DNA from: Woronichinia naegeliana WA131
Lineage (GTDB): Bacteria; Cyanobacteriota; Cyanobacteriia; Cyanobacteriales; Microcystaceae
Direction of reading: 5' to 3'
DNA: 64,000 nt
NCBI GenBank assembly: GCA_025370055.1
Contig: CP073041.1
Span: 4,620,272 to 4,684,271, forward strand
Both the position numbers and the translations under genes were made by a program. This document shows, piece by piece, positions 1 to 10,486 of this stretch; the stretch's first letter is position 1, and every line of letters starts with the position of its first letter. The notes below the pieces were generated by a model. It saw only the letters and a program-made list of their open reading frames with translations, did not search any database and had not been told where the DNA came from.

Positions 1-2480
1 TTCAACTGCGGACGGTTGAGATAACCTCGTGCTAAACCTGCACCACCTATGTGTAACTCCCCTTGTACACCGATTGGTACGGGTTGCATCTGGTTGTCCA
101 GCAGATAAATCTTGGTATTTTGTACTGGCTTACCAATTGGTGTATTTCCATTGCTGATCCTTTCAGTTTTAATCGAATACAATGTTGAACAAATCGTCGT
201 TTCTGTCGGCCCGTAACCGTTAATGATTTGCAGTCCAGAAATCCTCTGACTTATTGATATTAACAACTTCTCGTTAATTGGTTCAACTCCTACTAGCAAT
301 CTCCGTAAAGAAATATGGTTAACTGCTTGCTCTAAATAATCTGAAAAATTGTTTAGCATAAAAGGTGGAATGTAAGCACTAGAAATTTGCTCAGAATACA
401 ACCAATTAATAAATTTAAAAGCATCAGAACGAATAAATTCTGGAGTAATGTGTAGTGTAGCTCCTGATAATAATGCTGAAAAGACTTCATAGACTGAGAC
501 ATCGAAATTTAAGCTAGTCCATAAACTACAGCGATCGCCAACACATAAAGGTTTTTTTGTTTGAAAATCCGTATATAGATTAACAACACCAAGATGATTA
601 CAATAAACTCCTTTAGGCTGCCCCGTAGAACCAGAGGTATAAATCACATAAGCTAAGTTGTTGGGAGTGACCGTAATGTTAAGATTATTCTCATCGGCTT
701 GACTAATATTCTGCCAATCACTATCTAAACAGACAATATACTCCTGGTTTTGTGCTAGAAGCTTGACCAATTTATTTTGAGTCAGCAACACTTCCACCTG
801 AGAATCTTCTAACATAAAGCTCAGGCGTTCTTGGGGATACTCAGGATCAAGCGGTACATAAGCCCCGCCTGCCTTGAGAATACCTAATAATCCCACCATC
901 ATCTCTAAAGAACGCTCAACACAAATTCCGACTAAAGTATCAGCTTTTACGCCTAGTTTTTGCAAATAATGTGCTAGTTGATTAGCACGACAATTTAACT
1001 CAGAATAGGTTAATTGTTGATTTTCAAACACCACCGCTACAGCATTAGGAGTTCGTTCAACTTGTTCCTCAAATAACTGATGAATACACTTATCAACTGG
1101 ATAATCTACCTCAGTATTATGACCGTCAATCAATAACTGTTGTTGTTCAGATTTAGTTAACAAAGGTAATTGAGAAATCCGCTCACTCGGATTAGCAATA
1201 ATTCCCTCAAGTAAAGTCAGAAAATGACCGTTCATTCTTTCAATAGTCTCACCATTAAATAGGTCAGTATTATATTCCCAATCTGCAGTCATTCCAGCTT
1301 CTTTTACCCGTATAAACAAACTTAGATCAAACTTAGTCTTTTTAAATTCCAAAGGCTGAGGGGTGGCTTTTATTCCCTCTAAATCCATTTCATTTAGAAC
1401 TTCATTATCTAGTCCAAACATCACCTGAAATAGAGGAGTATAACCCATATTTCTTTCAGGTTGTAATGCTTCTACTAACATTTCAAAGGGTAAATCTTGA
1501 TGGTCGTAAGCATCCGTTGCCGTCTTTCGTACCTGTTTTAATGCCTCGCTAAAACTGGGATTTCCTGCTAAATCTGTTCTTAAGACTAGGGTGTTGACAA
1601 AAAAGCCGATTAACCCAGCTAATTCGCTACGAGTACGGTTAGCTATGGGAGTACCAACTAAAATGTCTGTTTGTCCCGTATAGCGATAGAGTAGAACCTT
1701 AAATGCGGTCAAGAGGGTCATAAATAAGGTGACACCTTGTTCACGACTCAGCCTATTTAACCCCTGACTAAGTTCTGGGGAAAGAATACCATTGATTCGA
1801 TCTCCCTCAAAACGTTGTTCTGGCGGCCTTGGACGATCTGTCGGTAGATGCAATAAGGCAGGTGCTGCTGCTAACTGTTTTTGCCAGTAATTTAACTGAT
1901 TTTGGCGAATTTCTCCCTGTAAATACTCCCTCTGCCAAATTGCAAAGTCGGCATACTGGATCGGTAACTCTGGTAAATGAGGCTCTAAACCTTTAGTATA
2001 GGCATTATAAAGAGTTGTCAATTCCTGAATAAATACCCCCATTGACCAACCATCAGAGACAATATGGTGCAGACAAATCAGCAAGAAATGTTCTGTGTCT
2101 GATAACTTAAGTAGGGTTGCTCTAATTAGGGGGTCATTGGCTAAATCGAAGGGTTGATGGCTGTGAATTTCTAGCCATTTTTTGAGCGCATTATCTTCTT
2201 GATAGTTTTGGCTTTCTTTCCCGTTGACGATTGTTAATTTCCAATTGCTTTCAGGTTTGATTATTTGGACAGGGTTTCCGTCAATGGTGAGGAAATTGGT
2301 GCGGAGGGCTTCGTGACGCTGAATAATTTCTTGTAAACTTTTTTCTAGGATATCTACTTTGAGTTGTCCTTCTAAATGCAGGGCTAAGGGAATGTTATAA
2401 AAAGGACTGTTTGGTTCTAATTGATCTAAAAACCATAAACGTTGTTGGGCATAGGATAGGGGTAGTTCTTCGTAATTCAT
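1..2480 (-). CDS. Nonribosomal peptide synthetase, C-A module, 3' end outside window
   Basis: The first 826 codons of an NRPS are present. The frame stays consistent from the ATG at 2480 to the window edge, where it reads LNRPQL of the adenylation domain. An N-terminal condensation domain carries the HHxxxDG motif near residue 140. An adenylation domain follows, with its SGSTG phosphate loop near residue 617, FDVSVYE and GYGPTETTIC. My alignment to the GrsA pocket gives D-V-Y-Y-L-G-G-I-C, which I cannot assign to an amino acid. The start overlaps the upstream NRPS stop as ATGA, and GAGGAAAAG lies just before it, so the two genes are probably translationally coupled. The carrier domain and any release domain lie outside the window. 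Confidence 0.93.
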   Translation of the reverse strand, partial: MNYEELPLSYAQQRLWFLDQLEPNSPFYNIPLALHLEGQLKVDILEKSLQEIIQRHEALRTNFLTIDGNPVQIIKPESNWKLTIVNGKESQNYQEDNALKKWLEIHSHQPFDLANDPLIRATLLKLSDTEHFLLICLHHIVSDGWSMGVFIQELTTLYNAYTKGLEPHLPELPIQYADFAIWQREYLQGEIRQNQLNYWQKQLAAAPALLHLPTDRPRPPEQRFEGDRINGILSPELSQGLNRLSREQGVTLFMTLLTAFKVLLYRYTGQTDILVGTPIANRTRSELAGLIGFFVNTLVLRTDLAGNPSFSEALKQVRKTATDAYDHQDLPFEMLVEALQPERNMGYTPLFQVMFGLDNEVLNEMDLEGIKATPQPLEFKKTKFDLSLFIRVKEAGMTADWEYNTDLFNGETIERMNGHFLTLLEGIIANPSERISQLPLLTKSEQQQLLIDGHNTEVDYPVDKCIHQLFEEQVERTPNAVAVVFENQQLTYSELNCRANQLAHYLQKLGVKADTLVGICVERSLEMMVGLLGILKAGGAYVPLDPEYPQERLSFMLEDSQVEVLLTQNKLVKLLAQNQEYIVCLDSDWQNISQADENNLNITVTPNNLAYVIYTSGSTGQPKGVYCNHLGVVNLYTDFQTKKPLCVGDRCSLWTSLNFDVSVYEVFSALLSGATLHITPEFIRSDAFKFINWLYSEQISSAYIPPFMLNNFSDYLEQAVNHISLRRLLVGVEPINEKLLISISQRISGLQIINGYGPTETTICSTLYSIKTERISNGNTPIGKPVQNTKIYLLDNQMQPVPIGVQGELHIGGAGLARGYLNRPQL

Positions 2481-5400
2481 TTTCTTTTCCTCGGTAAAAT
2501 AGCTGGAACGATGGGGGCTGATTTTTTCTGTTTTAATTGTTCAATCTCCTGGGCTAATTCAGCTAGGGTTGCTGAGTTGAATAACTGACGTAGGGGAAGT
2601 TCAATTTCCAAGCGATCGCGTATCTGTGCTACTAATTGAGTCGCCAGCAGGGAATGTCCTCCCAGTTCAAAGAAGTTATCATTGATGCCTACTTTCTCTA
2701 CCTTTAGAACTTCTGACCAAATTGTTGCCAGTATTTCCTCCATAGGGGTACGAGGAGCAACATATTTGTCTGATGCTTCACTACCTGATTCAGGTGGCGG
2801 TAAAGCCCGACGGTCTATTTTACCATTAGCAGTGAGGGGTAAGGCTGCTAAGATAACGAAAGCATTAGGAACCATGTAATCAGGTAATTTAGCTTTCAGA
2901 AATTGGCGGATTTCGTCAATTATGATGGTTATTTCGGGCTGGGGCACGATATAGGCGACAAGACGCTTATCCCCCGTCGTATCATCCCAAACTAGCACCA
3001 CCGTCTCCCAAATCTGGGGATGAGATGCCAATAATGCCTCAATTTCCCCTAATTCAATACGGAATCCTCGAATCTTAACCTGATTATCAATGCGCCCTAA
3101 ATATTCTAACTCGCCATTAGGCAAATAACGGGCTAAATCCCCCGTTTTATACAATTTTGCTCCTCCTTGAGTCTTTCCCTGATTAAGGCTTGCCCCCGCC
3201 TGAGTTCCCCCCTTATCAAGGGGGGGTAGGGGGGGATCAAAAGGAATAGAAATAAACCTTTCTGTGGTCAATTCAGGACGATTGAGATAACCCCTTGTCA
3301 CTCCTGCACCGCCTACATACATCTCCCCAGGCACACCAACGGGTACGGGTTGTAAATATTGATCGAGTAAATACACCTGTAAATCGGGAAGAGGGCGACC
3401 AATGACACTGGCGGTACTATTGACATCAGCCATGCTTAAGGGGCGATAGGTAACATGGACAGTAGTTTCCGTAATCCCATACATATTAACCAATTGGGGA
3501 AATTGGTCGCCGTGTCGGTCAAACCAAGGCTGTAAACTGTTGATTTCTAAAGATTCTCCCCCAAAAATCACCAAACGTAAACCTAAATCATCATCTGTGG
3601 CTGAATCCTCCCCAACCTCCCTTAATAAGGATTCTTCAGCTTGAATTAACTGACGGAAAGCGGTAGGGGTTTGATTGAGAATCGTTACTTTTTCTTGACA
3701 CAATAACTCATAAAATGATTCGGGAGAACGAGTCACTAAGTAAGGGACTATTACCAGCCGTCCACCATAGAGTAAAGCCCCCCACATTTCCCACACGGAA
3801 AAGTCAAAAGCGTAAGAATGGAATAGAGTCCAGACATCTTGGGAATTGAAATGATACCAGGAGTCTGTTGCGGCAAACAGTCGCACGACATTAGCGTGAT
3901 TAACTAAAACCCCTTTCGGTTTACCCGTAGAACCTGATGTATAGATTGTATAGGTTAAATTCTCTGGTTCTGACTTATTTTCAGGGTTTGACGTGATATT
4001 TTGAGCGATTTTTTCCAATTCTGTATCTAAACAGATAAGTTGTGCTTGATGTTCAGGAATAGACTCGGCTAATTTTGCTTGAGTTATTAATATTTTCACT
4101 TGAGAGTCTTCTAACATAAAGCTTAGACGTTCCTGGGGATAATCAGGGTCAAGAGAAACATAAGCACCACCTGCTTTTAATATCCCCAATAATCCTACAA
4201 TCATCTCTAAAGAACGTTCAACACAAATCCCCACCAATTCATCGGGTTTAACCCCCAAAGAAAGCAAATAATGCGCTAACTGATTAGCTCGACAATTTAA
4301 CTCACCATAGGTTAATTGTTGACCTTCAAATACCACCGCTACAGCATTAGGAGTCTGTTCAACCTGCTCCTCAAATAACTGATGAATACACTTATCAGCA
4401 GGATAATCTACTTGAGTATTATTCCAGTCAATTAATAACTGTTGTTGTTCAATTTTTGTTAATAAAGGTAATTGAGAAACTCGCTCCCTCGGATTAGCAA
4501 TAATCCCCTCAAGTAAAGTCACAAAATGACTCAGCATCCTGTTAATTGTATCCTGCTCAAAGCGACTCCCATCATAATTCAACCTTACCGACAATTGCTC
4601 ACCAGGAATAACTACAACTGTCAGAGGATAATTAGTCTGTTCAACTCCGCGAAAATTAGAAATTGTCAAATTACTATTATCTTCTAAAACTTGAGTGTCC
4701 ACTGGATAATTCTCGAACACAACAATACTGTCAAATAAAGACATACCTCTCGGAATATCACTTAATCCCTGAATCTCTACCAAAGGACTATAGGCAAATT
4801 GTTCAGACTCGACCTGTTGCGTCTGTAAATCCTTCAATAAACCTAACAATTCAGTCTCAGAAGACATTTGAACTCGAACTGGCAAAGTATTAATAAACAA
4901 ACCTACCATTGATTCTACACCAACCAGTTTTGAAGGACGACCAGAAACGGTTGCACCGAAAACCACATCGGCTTCCCCACTGTAGCGAGACAGTAATAAT
5001 CCCCAAGTTACTTGCACCAAATTATTCAGGGTCAATTGATGCTTTTTCACAAAAGATTGAGCGGCAGCAGTTGCTGCTACTGTTAACCTAATCTCCTCTT
5101 CTCCGTAGCTAATTTCACCTCTTTCTCCTTGAGGTGAAAGTCGGTCTATCCTTAAAGGAGTTGGTGCGGTAAAACCTTGTAGTTTTTGTCGCCAAAATTC
5201 CTTAGCTGTATCTTGATTTTGCTGCTGTAGCCAAGCAATATAATGACGATAGTTAACAGTTGGTTGATAACTTAAACTGTTTCCCTGAGCTAGTGTTTGA
5301 TAAAATTCTAACAGGTCTTTAAACACTAAAGGTGACGACCAACCATCAATCAATAAATGATGATGACTCCAAACAAACTGATAACTATTCCCCCCCAATC

Positions 5401-8400
5401 GGAAGAGATTCAAACGCATTAACGGTACTTGAGAAAGTGAGAATCCCTGTTGTCTATCAGCAGCTAGAAAATTCTCTAATTCCTGTTGTTGTTCTTCTTC
5501 AGATAACGAACACCAATCATCAATTTTAAGCGTAACATTAACCTGTTTATATACCACTTGAAGCGGCTGACTTAAAGACTCCCAGAGGAAACCAGTGCGA
5601 AAGATTGAATATTTTGTTATTATTTGTTGCCAAGATTGCTCGAAGATTGACACCTCCAGATTACCTGTAAGAGTACAAATCATTTGCTCAAAATAGACCC
5701 CTGAATCAGGCTTCAATAAACTCTCAAATAACATCCCCCCTTGCATGGGAGATAGGGGATAAATATCCTCAACATTTCGCCAGTTAGTTGTCCCCAATTC
5801 GGATTTGAGGGCTAGATTTGCTAACAATTTATCTAGTTCTAACTGGTGAATTTTTGTTAAGGGGAAATCTGTTGGTGTATAACCACCGCTTTTAGGTAAT
5901 AAACAATGGGCAATTATTGCTCGCAAAGTTTCGACAAATTCTTGGGCAAGATTCTCAATAGTTTCTTGCCGATGAATATTCTTACTATATGTCCAATCTA
6001 TTTGTAACTTTTCGTGAGTAATAACGGCGTTAATGTCTAATAATTGTGAACGTTCGCCCTGCAAACTACAAGTTTGACCACTGGATTCTGGAGCTAATTG
6101 TATCGCTGAAGATTGAGAAAAAACTTGATTAAATTGACCCAGATAATTGAAGCTAATTTCTGCTTCTTTCACTCTCCCTAGTTGCTGACAAATTTCCTCA
6201 TCAACATTCAAATAACGCAATAAACCATAACCAATCCCTTTGTTAGGAATTGCCCGTAATTGTTCTTTAACAGCTTTTAAAATTTGACCTAAATTATCAG
6301 GAATTTGACTAAAATCATCAAGGCTATCTAGGTGAATAATTACGGGAAAAATAGTGGTAAACCAGCCAATAGTGCGGGATAAGTCCACACCTAAATCTAC
6401 ACCATTAATAATGTCTTCTCGCCCGTGCCCTTCTAAGTTAAATAAGACTGATTTCGAGTTAGTCCATTTGGCTAAAACTAGTACCAATGTTGTTAGTAAA
6501 ACATCGTTAATCTGAGTTTTATAAGCTTGAGGAACATCTTGTAATAATGCCTGAGTTTCTGTTGCATTTAATGATACTACTATCTGAGATGCTGAGGCAA
6601 TTGTGTTCACTCCTTCTGGATAGTCTACTGGTAAGCTAGGAATTGAGGAATTAGCGTTATTCAACCAATAACTTAGTTCGGATTTTAATTCCTCTGATTG
6701 AGCAAATTTTGTGAGTCGTTGTGACCAATCTTTGAAGGAGGTGGTTTTAGCTGGAAGTTGAAGGGTTTGTCCTTGATTAATAAGCTGGTAAGCTGTCTGT
6801 AAATCTTCTAATAAAATCCGCCAAGAAACACCGTCAACTACTAAGTGATGAATCACAATTAGTAACCGTGCTCCTAACTTACTTCCCAAGAAGAAATAGT
6901 CCACTTGTACCAGATTTTCTGAGAGATTTAAACTCGCTTGTAGTTGGTTAGCTGTGTTTTCAATTGCTGCTTGTTGTTCCCTTTCTGGGACTGTGCATAA
7001 GTCTATTAAGGAGAAAGCAATGCTGTCAGTTGGAGAGGAGTGAATCTGTTGCCAACCTGACTCAGTTTCCGTAAATCTTAAGCGTAAAGCATCGTGATGT
7101 TTTAGTAAGTGGCTAAAGACTTTTTCCAAGATTTCTGGTTGAAAGTGAGATGGTATTGAGAGCAAAAATGCTTGATTAAAGTGGTGTTTTGCTGCCAGTT
7201 TCTGCTCAAAAAACCAGTGTTGAATGGGGGTTAAGGGGACTGTACCTGTGACTAATCCTTGTTCTCCTCCGACGGCATTTGTTGTCCCTGTTACTGTTGC
7301 TAATTCGCCAATAGTTTGATGGGCAAATAATTGTTTAAGAGTGATTTCTAATCCAGCTTGTTTGGCTTTACTGATGATGGAAATACTGAGGATTGAATCT
7401 CCTCCTAGTTCAAAGAAGTTATCATTAATGCTTACTTGTTTGACCTTTAAAACCTCAGTCCAAATTGTTACCAGTATTTCTTCAATAGGGTTACGGGGTG
7501 CAATAAACTTATCCGTTCTTTCGTGATTTTGTTCGGGTGCAGGTAAGGCGCGACGGTCTATTTTACCATTAGGTGTTAAGGGTAATGATTCGAGCATTAC
7601 GAAAGCACTGGGAATCATATATTCTGGCAGCTTTTCCTTGAGGAATTGCCGCATTTCATTGGGGGTAGGTGTTGCCTCTTTTTCGGGGAAAATATAGGCA
7701 ACTAAACGTTTATTTCCTGGTGTATCTTCCCGGGCAATAATAACCGATGATTGTACTTGAGGATATTGAGTTAATACTGCTTCAATTTCCCCTAATTCAA
7801 TACGGAATCCTCGTATTTTAACTTGGCTGTCAATGCGTCCTAAATATTCAATATTACCGTCAGGTAAATAACGCGCTAAGTCCCCAGTTTTGTATAATTT
7901 TGACTTTTGATTTTTGACTTTTGAATTGTCAAAAGGATTAGGAATAAATTTTTCTTGTGTTAATTCGGGACGGTTGAGATAACCTCTTGCTAATCCTGCT
8001 CCACCTATGTATAGTTCTCCTGGGATACCTATAGGTACTGGTTGTAAGTTTTGGTCTAGTATGTATAACTGTGTATTGGCAATAGGGCGACCGATAGGAA
8101 TTGAACCGGAAATGTATTTCCCCATAGGTACTTGGTAAATACAACAACCTACAACTGTCTCTGTCGGTCCGTATTCATTGACTAGCAGGGTTTCTGGCGC
8201 AAATTCTTGCCAGAAAGCGATGTTTTCTCCTAACAAGTTTTCACCACCGATGATGAAGGCCATGGTTCGACTTGCTGCCTCTCGTGGCGATAATTGCTGA
8301 TTAAGCAACTCTAGATGAGCAGGTGTGATTTTAACCAAGCTTAAGTGAGAATGGTGACGTAAAGAATTACTTAGAGTCTCAACATCTTGGTCTTCAGCCA

Positions 8401-10486
8401 GGATTTCTACTTGATTACCCACCAATAACGGCGAAAAAAGGCTAGTAATCGTCAGATCAAAACCTAGGGGAGAGTGAACGAGTGTCCCTGTTCCCTGTTC
8501 GACATTATACGCCTGCGTACACCAGCTAAGGTAGTTAACCAGTCCTTGGTGGGGAATCAAAGTCCCTTTGGGTAATCCTGTAGAACCTGAAGTATAGATT
8601 ACATAGGCTAAATTTTCGGAGGTAACAGTATTAATTAAATTCGACTTACTTAACTTGGAAATAATAGTCCAGTCAGCATCTAAACAGATAAGTTGCGCTT
8701 GATGTTCAGGTAATTTATCAATCAATTCCTGTTGAGTTAGTAACACCTTAACAGCAGCATCTTCTAACATAAAACTCAAACGCTCAATCGGATAATCAGG
8801 GTCAAGAGGAACATAAGCACCACCCGCTTTTAATATCCCCAATAATCCCACAATCATCTCTAAAGAACGTTCAACACAAATCCCCACCAATTCATCAGGT
8901 TTTACTCCCAAAGATTGTAAATAATGCGCTAATTGATTAGCTCGACAATTTAACTCATTATAGGTTAATTGTTGCCCTTCAAATACTACCGCTACAGCAT
9001 CAGGAGTCCGTTCAACTTGCTCCTCAAATAATTGATGAATACACTTATTTGAGGGATATTCAGCTTTAGTGTTGTTCCATTCGACTAATAGTTGATGTTG
9101 CTCTCGCTGTGTGAGTAAAGGTAACAATGACACTGGTTGCTGTGGATTTTCAACAATTGACTCTAGCAAAGTCACAAAATGCCCTGCCATGGGTGTGATG
9201 GTAGTATCCTCAAACAAGTCAGTATTGTATTGCCAGTTTAGTTGGAAGGTTTCTGCTGCTTCCATTACCATTAAACTTAGATCAAAGTCTGCACCGCGTT
9301 GATGTCCAAGTAAATAGGGAGCCATCTGTAGCATTGGTTCTTGACTGGGGGATAAGTTCTCCTTTTGTTCACACCAAGTTTGTGCTTGCCAAGTAAAACT
9401 GACTTGACAGAAAGGCGAACGGCTGGGATCGCGTTGTGGCTGGAGTTTTTCTACTAACAGAGAAAATGGGTAATCTTGATGCTTTTGAGCTTGCCTAACT
9501 ATTTTGCTGACTTGAGCAAGAAGTTCCGTAAATGTGGCATTCTCCTCGACAAAAACTCTTAAAACGATCAGATTAGAAAAGTAGCCGACAATCTCTTTAA
9601 ACTCTTTACCCGTCCGACCCCTCATCGGGCTGCCTATGAGGATGTCTGTTTGATTGGTATAACGATAAAGTTGGACGTAAAATGCTGTGAGCAGAACCTG
9701 ATAAAGGCTGGTTCCAGATGCTAAAGCTAGATGCTTGAGTTTTTCAATTAACTGTTCATCCAGCTTAACAATGTATGAGGCTCCCTCATAAGTCTTGACT
9801 GGGGGGCGGGGTTTGTCTGGGAGCAAATTCAAAATTGGCAATTCGCCAGCTAATTGTTTTTGCCAATATTGCCACTGTTTTTCTCCTTTGGAACCCGATA
9901 GCATTTCTGACTGCCAGTGGACAAAATCTGCATAAGATTTTTTTTCACTGAGAGAATCTACTGTTTCTGGCTGCCCTTGACTAATTCGCTTGATTTCATT
10001 AGTGTATGCAGCTTGAAATTCACCCAGCAGTAAATTAAAAGACCACATATCACCAGCGATGTGGTGCATTGTGAGCAAGAGAATATGGTCTTCTGGTGAA
10101 AGAGTAAATAAATTCACCCTCAAAACTGAATCTTTTTCTAAGTTAAAAGGGGTGTCAGCTATAGCATAGATTTTCTCTCTTAAGTGGTCTTCGCTCCATT
10201 CGCTGGCATCTATTACCTCAACACTAAAATTCAGTTGTTGATTAACTTGTTGAACTGGTTTGCCTTCATGAGTGGTATATATGGTTCTCAGAATCGGGTG
10301 CTTTTCAATGATTTTTTGCCATACACGATTGACAACAGAAATCTCTAAATAAGAATAAATTTTTGCAGTAATAAATATATTATAAGCAACGTTTTCTGGA
10401 GCAATCTGGTAGATTAACCACATTGCTTCTTGACCCCGTGAAAGTCCAGATGAACTTGGGTAAATTGTTTCGATATTTCTACTCAT
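2477..10486 (-). CDS. Two-module NRPS: C-A(Asn)-PCP-E-C-A(Thr)-PCP
   Basis: This bimodular synthetase of about 2669 residues runs from the ATG at 10486. A TTG 39 bases upstream is in frame but less likely. Domains: C1 (HHIAGDMW near 142), A1 (YTSGSTG near 633, YKTGD near 870), PCP1 (GGDS near 1029), an epimerase (HHLVVDGVSWRIL near 1214, GHGRE, FNYLGQ), a second C domain (HHHLLIDGWS near 1710), A2 (YTSGSTG near 2188) and PCP2 (GGHS near 2612). The pocket residues read DLTKIGEVG for A1, matching the Asn code, and DFWNIGMVH for A2, matching the Thr code. With the E domain this predicts D-Asn then Thr. C1 has Met in place of the motif Gly. Both A domains carry repeat-derived loops before YKTGD. 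No thioesterase or MbtH gene is visible. Confidence 0.95.
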   Translation of the reverse strand: MSRNIETIYPSSSGLSRGQEAMWLIYQIAPENVAYNIFITAKIYSYLEISVVNRVWQKIIEKHPILRTIYTTHEGKPVQQVNQQLNFSVEVIDASEWSEDHLREKIYAIADTPFNLEKDSVLRVNLFTLSPEDHILLLTMHHIAGDMWSFNLLLGEFQAAYTNEIKRISQGQPETVDSLSEKKSYADFVHWQSEMLSGSKGEKQWQYWQKQLAGELPILNLLPDKPRPPVKTYEGASYIVKLDEQLIEKLKHLALASGTSLYQVLLTAFYVQLYRYTNQTDILIGSPMRGRTGKEFKEIVGYFSNLIVLRVFVEENATFTELLAQVSKIVRQAQKHQDYPFSLLVEKLQPQRDPSRSPFCQVSFTWQAQTWCEQKENLSPSQEPMLQMAPYLLGHQRGADFDLSLMVMEAAETFQLNWQYNTDLFEDTTITPMAGHFVTLLESIVENPQQPVSLLPLLTQREQHQLLVEWNNTKAEYPSNKCIHQLFEEQVERTPDAVAVVFEGQQLTYNELNCRANQLAHYLQSLGVKPDELVGICVERSLEMIVGLLGILKAGGAYVPLDPDYPIERLSFMLEDAAVKVLLTQQELIDKLPEHQAQLICLDADWTIISKLSKSNLINTVTSENLAYVIYTSGSTGLPKGTLIPHQGLVNYLSWCTQAYNVEQGTGTLVHSPLGFDLTITSLFSPLLVGNQVEILAEDQDVETLSNSLRHHSHLSLVKITPAHLELLNQQLSPREAASRTMAFIIGGENLLGENIAFWQEFAPETLLVNEYGPTETVVGCCIYQVPMGKYISGSIPIGRPIANTQLYILDQNLQPVPIGIPGELYIGGAGLARGYLNRPELTQEKFIPNPFDNSKVKNQKSKLYKTGDLARYLPDGNIEYLGRIDSQVKIRGFRIELGEIEAVLTQYPQVQSSVIIAREDTPGNKRLVAYIFPEKEATPTPNEMRQFLKEKLPEYMIPSAFVMLESLPLTPNGKIDRRALPAPEQNHERTDKFIAPRNPIEEILVTIWTEVLKVKQVSINDNFFELGGDSILSISIISKAKQAGLEITLKQLFAHQTIGELATVTGTTNAVGGEQGLVTGTVPLTPIQHWFFEQKLAAKHHFNQAFLLSIPSHFQPEILEKVFSHLLKHHDALRLRFTETESGWQQIHSSPTDSIAFSLIDLCTVPEREQQAAIENTANQLQASLNLSENLVQVDYFFLGSKLGARLLIVIHHLVVDGVSWRILLEDLQTAYQLINQGQTLQLPAKTTSFKDWSQRLTKFAQSEELKSELSYWLNNANSSIPSLPVDYPEGVNTIASASQIVVSLNATETQALLQDVPQAYKTQINDVLLTTLVLVLAKWTNSKSVLFNLEGHGREDIINGVDLGVDLSRTIGWFTTIFPVIIHLDSLDDFSQIPDNLGQILKAVKEQLRAIPNKGIGYGLLRYLNVDEEICQQLGRVKEAEISFNYLGQFNQVFSQSSAIQLAPESSGQTCSLQGERSQLLDINAVITHEKLQIDWTYSKNIHRQETIENLAQEFVETLRAIIAHCLLPKSGGYTPTDFPLTKIHQLELDKLLANLALKSELGTTNWRNVEDIYPLSPMQGGMLFESLLKPDSGVYFEQMICTLTGNLEVSIFEQSWQQIITKYSIFRTGFLWESLSQPLQVVYKQVNVTLKIDDWCSLSEEEQQQELENFLAADRQQGFSLSQVPLMRLNLFRLGGNSYQFVWSHHHLLIDGWSSPLVFKDLLEFYQTLAQGNSLSYQPTVNYRHYIAWLQQQNQDTAKEFWRQKLQGFTAPTPLRIDRLSPQGERGEISYGEEEIRLTVAATAAAQSFVKKHQLTLNNLVQVTWGLLLSRYSGEADVVFGATVSGRPSKLVGVESMVGLFINTLPVRVQMSSETELLGLLKDLQTQQVESEQFAYSPLVEIQGLSDIPRGMSLFDSIVVFENYPVDTQVLEDNSNLTISNFRGVEQTNYPLTVVVIPGEQLSVRLNYDGSRFEQDTINRMLSHFVTLLEGIIANPRERVSQLPLLTKIEQQQLLIDWNNTQVDYPADKCIHQLFEEQVEQTPNAVAVVFEGQQLTYGELNCRANQLAHYLLSLGVKPDELVGICVERSLEMIVGLLGILKAGGAYVSLDPDYPQERLSFMLEDSQVKILITQAKLAESIPEHQAQLICLDTELEKIAQNITSNPENKSEPENLTYTIYTSGSTGKPKGVLVNHANVVRLFAATDSWYHFNSQDVWTLFHSYAFDFSVWEMWGALLYGGRLVIVPYLVTRSPESFYELLCQEKVTILNQTPTAFRQLIQAEESLLREVGEDSATDDDLGLRLVIFGGESLEINSLQPWFDRHGDQFPQLVNMYGITETTVHVTYRPLSMADVNSTASVIGRPLPDLQVYLLDQYLQPVPVGVPGEMYVGGAGVTRGYLNRPELTTERFISIPFDPPLPPLDKGGTQAGASLNQGKTQGGAKLYKTGDLARYLPNGELEYLGRIDNQVKIRGFRIELGEIEALLASHPQIWETVVLVWDDTTGDKRLVAYIVPQPEITIIIDEIRQFLKAKLPDYMVPNAFVILAALPLTANGKIDRRALPPPESGSEASDKYVAPRTPMEEILATIWSEVLKVEKVGINDNFFELGGHSLLATQLVAQIRDRLEIELPLRQLFNSATLAELAQEIEQLKQKKSAPIVPAILPRKRK
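3157..3240 (-). repeat. Intergenic-type C/G-run repeat inside NRPS A2
   Basis: About 26 codons (PPLPPLDKGG... to ...TQGGA) separate IPFD from LYKTGD. Their DNA contains CCCCCCTTATCAAGGGGGG followed by a G run and GATC. The same unit occurs in noncoding DNA near 62200-62228. It keeps the NRPS reading frame. Confidence 0.8.

Noticed and set aside
1-10486. Assignment to microcystin, anabaenopeptin, aeruginosin or cyanopeptolin
   Set aside because: The pocket codes and domain order do not match those clusters, and their marker genes are not in the window.
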